DNA of 18,322 bases, from positions 1 to 18,322 of the forward strand of contig JAAOYD010000120.1 of assembly GCA_018221165.1 (NCBI GenBank). Reading direction: 5' to 3'. The translations under genes and the position numbers were made by a program. Of the stretch, positions 12,727-18,322 are shown piece after piece (the first letter of the stretch is position 1; each line of letters starts with the position of its first letter). The notes beneath the pieces are model-generated. The model was not told the DNA's origin. It worked only from the letters and a program-made list of their open reading frames with translations, and did no database searches. Source of the DNA: Candidatus Woesearchaeota archaeon. Lineage in GTDB: Archaea > Nanobdellota > Nanobdellia > Woesearchaeales > UBA525.

Positions 12727-13164
12727 CTACTTCCTAGCCTTCTCAATCTTACCCTTCAGGAGAGCATGCAGGCTTTGGTCATTAACCTTAATGACTTGCC
12801 AGCGGACACCAGGGATGTCGCCTTTCGAACGGCCCATCTTGCCACCGATGCACTCAATCACGACTTCATCGTGTTCATCGATAAGCTTGGTCGCACCGTC
12901 TCCAGGAAGGAATGCGGTCACTTGCTTGCCGTTCTTCACGAGCTGTACACGTGCGCACTTGCGCATTGCAGAATTGGGTTGCTTTGCTTCGCGCTGTACC
13001 TTCTCCAAGACAATACCTTTTGCTTGAGAGCTTCCTTCAAGAGGATCAGATTTTACCTTGAGACCGAGAACTTTTTTGGCGTACCACTTGTAGAGCTTTC
13101 GCGACGTCGCCCTCCTATTCTGGAGTTTTGTTGCCGCATTGATTCCGCTGCTCTTTTTTGCCAT
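12727..13164 (-). CDS. rps12: Ribosomal protein S12 (uS12)
   Basis: This is a decoding-centre protein of the small subunit. The 145-aa protein is full length for the archaeal type. It contains P-L-E-G-S-S-Q-A-K-G-I-V-L (41-53), the decoding loop K-Q-P-N-S-A-M-R-K-C-A-R-V-Q-L, the conserved F-L-P-G-D-G-A with I-D-E-H-D-E-V, and the C-terminal G-D-I-P-G-V-R-W-Q-V motif. It is the last gene of the L30e-nusA-S12 unit, 3 nt after the NusA stop. The ribosome-binding site is weak (GTG 6 nt before the ATG), so coupling to NusA is likely. In most archaea S7 and EF-1A follow; here a GGDEF gene does. Confidence 0.97.
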   Translation of the reverse strand: MAKKSSGINAATKLQNRRATSRKLYKWYAKKVLGLKVKSDPLEGSSQAKGIVLEKVQREAKQPNSAMRKCARVQLVKNGKQVTAFLPGDGATKLIDEHDEVVIECIGGKMGRSKGDIPGVRWQVIKVNDQSLHALLKGKIEKARK

Positions 13165-13167
13165 AAG

Positions 13168-13608
13168 TTACACGACCTTAATTTCTTTCACGTCCGGAAA
13201 GTATTTCTGGACGACACGCTCGTAAAAGCGCAGGTTCTGGGCTTTGGCGCCGATTATTAAGCCTTTCGTTTTGACATCATCGTCATAAAGAGTGATGGTG
13301 CCGGGTTCAGGGTCGTCGACTTCTGTCTTCGACACCTTTAACGGATGAATCATGTTGCGGATGAACAGCTTCACGTCAGGGTTGTACTCGCTAATCTTTA
13401 ACCGACGGTTCAGTTGCGTGCTGAGTTTCTTGACGTTCGCACCGTCCTTACCGAGCGCACGCATCAAACCGCCCGTCTCAATTACAAAGTGTAGGCGGTC
13501 GTTGTGGTCATAGTAATCTTTGACCTTGACGCCGGTCATCTTCTCGAAGTGACCAATGACTTGGAGAATCTCCGTATCAAAAACCTGCTTCTTTGGTTGC
13601 TGTTCCAT
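13168..13608 (-). CDS. nusA: Archaeal NusA-like KH-domain transcription factor
   Basis: Archaeal NusA consists of two KH domains without the bacterial polymerase-binding N-terminus. This 146-aa protein fits that plan. It shows a first KH unit through V-I-E-T-G-G-L-M-R-A-L-G-K-D-G-A-N-V-K-K-L (G-K-D-G loop) and a second through K-G-L-I-I-G-A-K-A-Q-N-L-R-F-Y. The start is placed at the ATG 13606-13608, 2 nt after the L30e stop. An upstream in-frame start would overlap L30e by 46 nt and adds no conserved sequence. No strong SD is visible, so translation is probably coupled to L30e. Its place between L30e and S12 is the standard archaeal arrangement. Confidence 0.92.
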   Translation of the reverse strand: MEQQPKKQVFDTEILQVIGHFEKMTGVKVKDYYDHNDRLHFVIETGGLMRALGKDGANVKKLSTQLNRRLKISEYNPDVKLFIRNMIHPLKVSKTEVDDPEPGTITLYDDDVKTKGLIIGAKAQNLRFYERVVQKYFPDVKEIKVV

Positions 13609-13610
13609 TT

Positions 13611-13871
13611 TCAAGAAAGTATCGCGATAGCTGCGATTGAGAAAGGCTTCTTGCACAAAGTGCCGAGCTCATCGTTGGGGATGCCTGCATCTGCGAGTTC
13701 GAAACTGGCGCCGAGTCCTTTGTAGCGACCGAGTTGCTCACGCAGGTCTTCAGGCGCGTTGCTCGCCAGTATGACTTTGGCTACGGTACCTTGCTTGATT
13801 GCCTTGACGACACGGTCGGAACCGATGACCAGTTTCTCGCTCCCGAGGAGCTTTCGAATCTCTGTTTTCAT
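13611..13871 (-). CDS. rpl30e: Ribosomal protein L30e
   Basis: This is a member of the L7Ae/L30e/S12e RNA-binding fold in the large subunit. The 86-aa protein is short but complete, with L-V-I-G-S-D-R-V-V-K-A-I-K-Q-G (14-28) as the RNA-contact helix, V-I-L-A-S-N-A-P (33-40) and the conserved L-G-T-L-C-K-K-P-F near residues 69-77. The C-terminus ends in a hydrophobic A-A-I-A-I-L-S. The ATG at 13871 is 27 nt from a TATA box in the 49-nt gap after rpoA2, so this gene may start a separate leaderless transcript in addition to read-through from rpoA2. The gene order rpoA2-L30e-nusA-S12 is typical for archaea. Confidence 0.95.
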   Translation of the reverse strand: MKTEIRKLLGSEKLVIGSDRVVKAIKQGTVAKVILASNAPEDLREQLGRYKGLGASFELADAGIPNDELGTLCKKPFSIAAIAILS

Positions 13872-13893
13872 ATTCGCTCACGAATTGTAGGTG

Positions 13894-13902
13894 CTTTTTA
13901 AA
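13894..13902 (-). promoter_or_regulatory. Internal TATA box before L30e
   Basis: On the minus strand this reads TTTAAAAAG, centred near 13898, with CC just upstream as BRE-like sequence. It lies 27 nt before the L30e ATG, indicating that L30e-nusA-S12 can be transcribed independently of the RNA polymerase genes. Confidence 0.55.
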
Positions 13903-13920
13903 GGTTTCTTAAGTGTAACC

Positions 13921-15060
13921 TTATTTCTTGACTTTTGTGATAAGACCTGGCAACCCTGTTCCCAGAGGAACGGGCTGGTTGAGCATCACGTTCTCAATAA
14001 CACTGTTCAACTGATCTTCTTCGCCGATAATTGACGCGTTGAAGATGTGTCGTAACGGTGTCTCGAAACTCGCTCGAGCAAGCACTGAAGGCTTGGTCTT
14101 GACGATACCGTAACGGCTGATACCTTGCACGTGGCCGCTCATGGTCATCGTATCCGCCACCAGGAGGATGTGTCTGATGTCGATGCCGATACCTTGTGCT
14201 TCGAGAACCTTGATGACCTCACGGATGATTTGTTCGCGCACAGCTTCTATGCCGAGGACTTCCCCGATTTCGTAGAGGTTGTTGCTCACAGTCCTGGTCG
14301 TGTCGACCTCTTCCATCTTGAGGATTGCCTTGAGGTTCGTGCCGGCAGTGATGATGAGATATTCGTCGCCGCGCTTCACTGGAAGCACCTGGGTCACGCC
14401 ACGGACGCCGTTAATGTAGATACCTTTGATTTTCTCTCTGACACGATAGACGTCCTTGAGCGGTTCTTCCTTGCTCGTGCTCTTAACTTCCAACGTGGTT
14501 TCATCAATCTTCTTGAGGGAGAAACCTTTGAGACTCTTCGCGAGAATCTTAATGAGACGGTCAGTCTTCATTTCGACGACGGCCATCTTGTCCTCATCGA
14601 GCTGTATAGACATGGTACTCTCAACGACGTCGATGGTGACTTCCTTGATGTATTCGTTAAATTTAGTTTCCTTCACTTTCTCAGCGATGACCTTAATACC
14701 TTCTCCCTGGCTAAAAGGTTCTTTGAGGTAGACCTCCATCATCGGGCTCTTGATGGTCTTGCGCGCGTCGAGAATCTCAATCAATCTCGGAAGGCCTGTC
14801 GTGACGTTCATCTCTGAGACGCCAGCGAAGTGGAACGTGTTCAGTGTCATTTGTGTGCCTGGTTCGCCGATACTCTCAGCACAGACGAGGCCAACGCTCT
14901 CGCCCGGATCCACAACAGTGTTGAGATATTCCTCTTCAACAGCTGCGAGTATCTTTTTGAGCTTCGCGTCAGTCACCTTAGTTGGAAGGTTGTCGCGCAC
15001 CTCTTCGAGGAGCTTGCCCGGCAACTTTTCTGTGTATTCTTTGAAGATTGCTTCTGACAT
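13921..15060 (-). CDS. rpoA2: RNA polymerase subunit A''
   Basis: This is the C-terminal part of the largest polymerase subunit, which archaea encode as a separate gene. The 379-aa protein contains the trigger-loop region with A-E-S-I-G-E-P-G-T-Q-M-T-L-N-T-F-H-F (61-78) and the following G-V-S-E-M-N-V-T-T-G-L-P-R-L, then the jaw and clamp segments. It ends with the conserved A-R-A-S-F-E-T-P, G-E-E-D and N-x-P-V-P-L-G-T-G region. The ATG at 15060 has GAGGTG 6 nt upstream; an in-frame TTG at 15087 would overlap A' and is rejected. The SD begins inside the TGA stop of A' (15071-15073), indicating coupled synthesis of A' and A''. No deviations in catalytic motifs were seen. Confidence 0.97.
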   Translation of the reverse strand: MSEAIFKEYTEKLPGKLLEEVRDNLPTKVTDAKLKKILAAVEEEYLNTVVDPGESVGLVCAESIGEPGTQMTLNTFHFAGVSEMNVTTGLPRLIEILDARKTIKSPMMEVYLKEPFSQGEGIKVIAEKVKETKFNEYIKEVTIDVVESTMSIQLDEDKMAVVEMKTDRLIKILAKSLKGFSLKKIDETTLEVKSTSKEEPLKDVYRVREKIKGIYINGVRGVTQVLPVKRGDEYLIITAGTNLKAILKMEEVDTTRTVSNNLYEIGEVLGIEAVREQIIREVIKVLEAQGIGIDIRHILLVADTMTMSGHVQGISRYGIVKTKPSVLARASFETPLRHIFNASIIGEEDQLNSVIENVMLNQPVPLGTGLPGLITKVKK

Positions 15061-15066
15061 CTTGTG

Positions 15067-15072
15067 CACCTC
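15067..15072 (-). promoter_or_regulatory. Shine-Dalgarno GAGGTG of rpoA2
   Basis: On the minus strand GAGGTG shares two bases with the TGA stop of rpoA1 and ends 6 nt before the ATG at 15060. It decides the start and implies translational coupling of A' and A''. Confidence 0.7.
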
Positions 15073-17662
15073 ATACGTTCGCGTCAATAATCGCTTTCAC
15101 GTTGATCTTGCCGCCTTCACTGCGCGACACGTCCAATTTGTCCTCACCGTAGCTGTACTGGACAATCTTGCCGGCTGCGTCCCTTGTGGTCTCATCATAT
15201 TCGACTTTGAGATCTTGGAGCGCGTTCGCCAGTCTCCTGTAAAGATAACCGCTCTTGGGCGTACGCAGAGCTGTATCCATCATACTATCCCTGCCAGTCA
15301 TGGCCATGAAGTACATCTCGTGCGGTTTCAATCCTGTCTTGAAACTGTTCCCAATGAAGCCACGAGCAGCGCCTCCTAAGTCGCCGCGCTTAAAGCAGCT
15401 CAGTGTGCGTTCAGTATAGCCTTTTTCGATACGGCCGCCGCGCAAGGCTTGCTGGCCGACGATACCACCCATCTGTGCCACTTGGATGTTACTGCCACGA
15501 GCTCCGGAGTTCACCATCACCATGAGGCCAGATTGGTCCTTGCCTTGATTGAGCACGGCATTACCAGCGTCATTCCTGGTTTCGTTGAGCTTCTCCAGGA
15601 TGCGGAGCTCGAGTGTCTCCTCAAGGCTACGGCCCGGGAGTTGTTCAAGAGTGCCATCACGATACTTGCTGATGAGGTCTTGCACCGTCGCTTTCGCATC
15701 GCCAAGGAGATTCTCGATAGCTTCCTTAGCTTCTGGTTCGAGGTCAGTGTCGCTCAGGTACATGGTAAATCCGTACCTTAAGAGGGAGTTAATGCCAAGT
15801 TTGTAGATGTGGCCGAGAATAGTCACTGTACGGTCAGCACCGTATTGTTTGTGAATGGTTCGCAACAGCAGGCCTTTTCCGCTTCCCAAGTTGTTCTTGT
15901 CCAGGATGCCCTTAAGGAGCATACCATTCTTAATCTCCACAGCTGCTTCGATGTGTTCCGGCTTATCGCTGCGTGGTTTACTCTTGAAGTTGAAGTCCTT
16001 GGGCAGAGCCATGCTGAAAATCTCGTGTCCGGTGAGCACGTCCTTGTTTGGCAGCCTGCTAAAGTCTTCGATACCGACGCTGGAGAGCAAGTCAATTGCT
16101 TTGTTCCGCGGCAGTTTCAAATACTTCGTGAGGATGTAGTTGCCAGTAATGGCATCCTGATTGCAGCCGATGATGCTCAATCCGTATCGTGGACTGACGA
16201 TTTGCGTCTGGACTTGGAGAAGAATCTCCGCTTCAGCTCGCGCTTCTTCAGTCTGCGGAATGTGCAGATTCATCTCATCACCATCAAAGTCAGCGTTGTA
16301 GGGCGTACACACTGCAGGGTTGAGCCTGAGGGTCAATCCCGGCAGCACGCGTACCTTGTGGCACATCATGCTCATACGGTGCAGGCTTGGCTGACGGTTG
16401 AACAATGCAACATCACCATCGAGGAGGTGGCGTTCGATGAGGAAACCTGGTTCAATTTCTTCGAGCAGAGCTTCTTTTGTCTCATCGGTAATTCGCTTGC
16501 GTTTCCCATCAGGTCTGATAATATAGTTCGCGCCAGGGTACTCGGCGCTGCCATTCTTGATGAAGTCCTTAAGATAGGCCATGTTCCACTCGGTCACTCT
16601 TTCAGGGACTGTAAGCTTCATTGCCATAACCTTTGGCACACCGACTTCGTTGATGTCCAGACCAGGGTCAGGACTAATGACTGTACGCGCAGAGAAGTTT
16701 GTACGCTTGCCTGCCAGATTGTGACGGATGCGTCCTTCCTTGCTCTTGATGCGTCCACTAATAGTCTTGAGTGGTTGGCCACTGCGGTGTCGGGCCGGCG
16801 GGAGCTGACTGACATCGTTGTCGAAGAACGTGGTGACGTGGTACTGGAGTAGGTCCCATAAGTCTTCGATGATAATCTCTGGAGCGCCGGCGTTGATATT
16901 CTCAAAAAGACGCTGGTTGATTCTGACAATGTCGCCAAGCTTGTGCGTGAGGTCATCCTCAGAACGCTCACCTGATTCGAGCGTGATACTTGGACGCATA
17001 GTCACAGGTGGGATGGGGAGCACTGTGAGCACTGCCCATTCCGGACGCATTGCACTTGGATTGATACCGAAGAGTGCCAGGTCTTCATCGGGGATGCGTT
17101 CCAGCCTGGTTCTGGTTTCAATGGGACTGATGCGCCGCTCGTCTTCGAGATAGGTGGTTGGTTTCTCGATAGTGATCTTCTTCTGCTTCGCTTCGCAGTG
17201 CGGGCACTTGCTGATTGTGCGAAGGTCAGCCATGATCTCGGAAATACGTGCCCGTTGCTCGTTCGCGCCAAGCGTGGATCCAATCTTCTCAATTTCATCA
17301 GTGAAGCCCTTAATCTGTCCTTGTGGGATAAGAATGCGACCGCAGCTGCAGCAGGTGCAGCGCAGGAGGTCAAGCACAAGACGAACGAACATGATGTGGA
17401 TGACGGGGCGCGCAAGCTCGATGTAACCAAAGTGGCCGAGACTATCTTTGATACGCTGACCGTCAGTCTTGCAACGTAGGCCTGGATCGATAACGCCCAA
17501 GCGGATATCCATGAGACCGCCGTCGACAGGGTAGCCTTCCTTGTCGTAGAGTTCTGGCGTGACGATCTTGGCTTTCGCGAGGTCCTTCACCATCTTCGGG
17601 CTCATGAAACTGAACTGGAGACGGCTGATGTAGCTGTGGACTGGATGTTGGTTGTCGCTCAT
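15071..17662 (-). CDS. rpoA1: RNA polymerase subunit A', one zinc site degenerate
   Basis: This is the catalytic large subunit of RNA polymerase, 863 aa from the second ATG (SD spacing 6 nt; the ATG at 17665 is also possible). The active-site motif Y-N-A-D-F-D-G-D-E-M-N lies at residues 455-465 with Asp458, 460 and 462 for magnesium. The bridge-helix region is present (G-L-K-P-H-E-M-Y-F-M-A-M-T-G-R). The N-terminal clamp zinc site, normally C-x2-C-x6-C-x2-H, reads Cys64, Asp67, Ser74, His77, so two of four ligands are lost with exact spacing. The second zinc site looks intact (Cys104, Cys107, Cys153, Cys156). The gene lies between rpoB and rpoA2, as usual. The polymerase is otherwise normal. 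Confidence 0.97.
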   Translation of the reverse strand: MSDNQHPVHSYISRLQFSFMSPKMVKDLAKAKIVTPELYDKEGYPVDGGLMDIRLGVIDPGLRCKTDGQRIKDSLGHFGYIELARPVIHIMFVRLVLDLLRCTCCSCGRILIPQGQIKGFTDEIEKIGSTLGANEQRARISEIMADLRTISKCPHCEAKQKKITIEKPTTYLEDERRISPIETRTRLERIPDEDLALFGINPSAMRPEWAVLTVLPIPPVTMRPSITLESGERSEDDLTHKLGDIVRINQRLFENINAGAPEIIIEDLWDLLQYHVTTFFDNDVSQLPPARHRSGQPLKTISGRIKSKEGRIRHNLAGKRTNFSARTVISPDPGLDINEVGVPKVMAMKLTVPERVTEWNMAYLKDFIKNGSAEYPGANYIIRPDGKRKRITDETKEALLEEIEPGFLIERHLLDGDVALFNRQPSLHRMSMMCHKVRVLPGLTLRLNPAVCTPYNADFDGDEMNLHIPQTEEARAEAEILLQVQTQIVSPRYGLSIIGCNQDAITGNYILTKYLKLPRNKAIDLLSSVGIEDFSRLPNKDVLTGHEIFSMALPKDFNFKSKPRSDKPEHIEAAVEIKNGMLLKGILDKNNLGSGKGLLLRTIHKQYGADRTVTILGHIYKLGINSLLRYGFTMYLSDTDLEPEAKEAIENLLGDAKATVQDLISKYRDGTLEQLPGRSLEETLELRILEKLNETRNDAGNAVLNQGKDQSGLMVMVNSGARGSNIQVAQMGGIVGQQALRGGRIEKGYTERTLSCFKRGDLGGAARGFIGNSFKTGLKPHEMYFMAMTGRDSMMDTALRTPKSGYLYRRLANALQDLKVEYDETTRDAAGKIVQYSYGEDKLDVSRSEGGKINVKAIIDANV

Positions 17663-17665
17663 CAT

Positions 17666-17675
17666 AATCACCTAG
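17666..17675 (-). promoter_or_regulatory. Shine-Dalgarno of rpoA1, fused with the rpoB stop
   Basis: On the minus strand the sequence CTAGGTGATT contains the TAG stop of rpoB and a GGTG core. The core is 6 nt from the ATG at 17662 and 3 nt from the ATG at 17665; the 6-7 nt rule of the window favours 17662. Confidence 0.55.
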
Positions 17676-18296
17676 AATTTACTCTTAATCTTCATCTTTG
17701 GGTACACGCCGAGGCTAATGAACTCGTCCAAGAGGAGCTTGAATGCGTAGCTCAACTGAACGTCAGTCATGTCGCTTTCCTCTCCGAAAAGTGGGCTGAC
17801 TGCTTTGTCATCCTTTCGCGCGTCGTAGTAGCCAATGAGGCCACTGCGCGTACAGACGGGCACTGTAACGGTGTCGCTGTCGAAACGCTCCTTGAGGAGC
17901 AATGAAGCACCGTGGGCGACGAAGGTGTCCTTCTCCATCTCACCCAAGCGGAGACCGCCTTCTTTTGCCTTACCTTCTGTCGGTTGGCGAGTGAGCAGTT
18001 GGATGGGTCCGCGTGCGCGGCTGTGCACTTTATTCTTCACCATGTGCTTGAGGCGCAGGTAATATTGGTTGCCGACGAAAATCTTTGTCATGAATGGCTC
18101 ACCAGTCTCACCGTTGTACATCAGCTCGATGCCGTTCTCACGGAAGCCATGACTCAATAGTTCTTGGCGGAGGTCCATTTCCTTCTCGCTGTTGAAGATG
18201 GTCGCGTCGATGGTCCTTCCTGAAAGGGCACCGGTCTTGCCAGCCACCAGCTCAATCATGTGACTGACGGTCATACGACTTGGTAGACCGTGCGGG
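17672..18296 (-). CDS. rpoB: RNA polymerase subunit B, 3' part only, zinc ribbon degenerate
   Basis: This is the C-terminal part of the second-largest polymerase subunit, cut by the contig end. Recognisable elements are P-H-G-L-P-S-R-M-T, E-G-G-L-R-L-G-E-M-E-K-D and S-Y-A-F-K-L-L-L-D-E-F. The conserved zinc ribbon, C-x2-C-x15-C-x2-C in other archaea and in Rpb2, reads C-T-R-S and S-P-L-F with the same spacing: codons at 17852-17854 (Cys), 17843-17845 (Ser), 17795-17797 (Ser) and 17786-17788 (Phe). Only one cysteine is left, so this site should not bind zinc. The sequence upstream of 18296 is sequencing adapter, so the five N-terminal residues obtained by translating through it are artefactual, and the Ser codon before P-H-G is hybrid (probably Asn originally). 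Confidence 0.95.
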
Positions 18297-18322
18297 CTGT
18301 CTCTTATACACATCTCCGAGCC
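18297..18322. other. Nextera Tn5 transposase adapter, non-genomic
   Basis: The last 26 bases begin CTGTCTCTTATACACATCTC and continue with the start of the Nextera read-2 adapter. This is the mosaic end plus adapter used in transposon library preparation. On the minus strand it translates to the well-known artefact M-C-I-R-D-S. These bases should be trimmed and not interpreted as sequence of the organism. Confidence 0.95.

Noticed and set aside
13609..13656. Earlier NusA start giving 16 extra residues
   Set aside because: It would overlap L30e by 46 nt in another frame; the ATG at 13608 right after the L30e stop is the normal junction.
15809..16852. 347-aa open frame antisense to rpoA1
   Set aside because: Shadow of a certain gene; no motif, no promoter, no SD in the expected place.
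18297..18313. M-C-I-R-D-S start of the RpoB fragment
   Set aside because: Translation of Nextera adapter, not genomic sequence.
1..18322. CRISPR array, insertion sequence, integrase site or toxin-antitoxin pair
   Set aside because: No regularly spaced direct repeats, terminal inverted repeats, transposase or short paired toxin/antitoxin genes were seen on either strand.

Overview
The window is a gene-dense piece of an archaeal chromosome. The archaeal assignment rests on split RNA polymerase subunits A' and A'', EF-2 with a diphthamide-site histidine, ribosomal proteins L7Ae, S28e, L24e and L30e, an archaeal NusA, an archaeal-type Elp3, and BRE/TATA-like promoters placed about 26 nt upstream of start codons. 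Small genes, overlapping stops and starts, lost zinc ligands and an A24 prepilin peptidase with a C-terminal soluble extension suggest a DPANN-like lineage such as Woesearchaeota. That placement is an inference from gene content only.

Layout. (1) 1-780: tail of a coiled-coil/proline-rich protein (+) meets a 172-aa protein with a weak GNAT-like motif (-), stop against stop. (2) 857-4687, minus strand: an operon read L7Ae, S28e, L24e, Ndk, EF-2, then an acidic Pro/Gln-tailed protein, ending at a hairpin near 823-843. It has a TATA box near 4803 and an approximately 90-nt structured leader. (3) 4888-7544, plus strand: an AlaE-like membrane protein, a three-cysteine ferredoxin, and two overlapping genes for HIT-fold proteins that both lack the catalytic histidine. 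(4) 7541-9091, minus: prepilin peptidase and a HAD phosphatase. (5) 9173-11870, plus: Elp3 and an NSUN-type RNA m5C methyltransferase. (6) 11854-18296, minus: a GGDEF protein, then S12, NusA, L30e, RpoA2, RpoA1 and the 3' part of RpoB. In transcription order these run rpoB-rpoA1-rpoA2, then L30e-nusA-S12, then the GGDEF gene.

The window is mostly information processing: transcription, ribosome, elongation and tRNA/rRNA modification. First genes of transcription units mostly look leaderless. Genes inside operons are mostly preceded by a GGTG Shine-Dalgarno core 6-7 nt before the start, often with the upstream stop codon built into it.

Most notable observations: a near-complete GGDEF (diguanylate cyclase-like) protein in an archaeon; parallel loss of zinc-binding cysteines in RpoB, RpoA1 and L24e; the tandem pseudo-enzyme HIT pair with a duplicated helical module; and a structured leader before L7Ae. 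I did not find a CRISPR array, transposon, tRNA, rRNA or recognisable defence system. The last 26 bases (18297-18322) match the Nextera transposase adapter and are not genomic. No stretch longer than 300 bases lacks a gene; the longest gap (4688-4887) holds two divergent promoters and the L7Ae leader.
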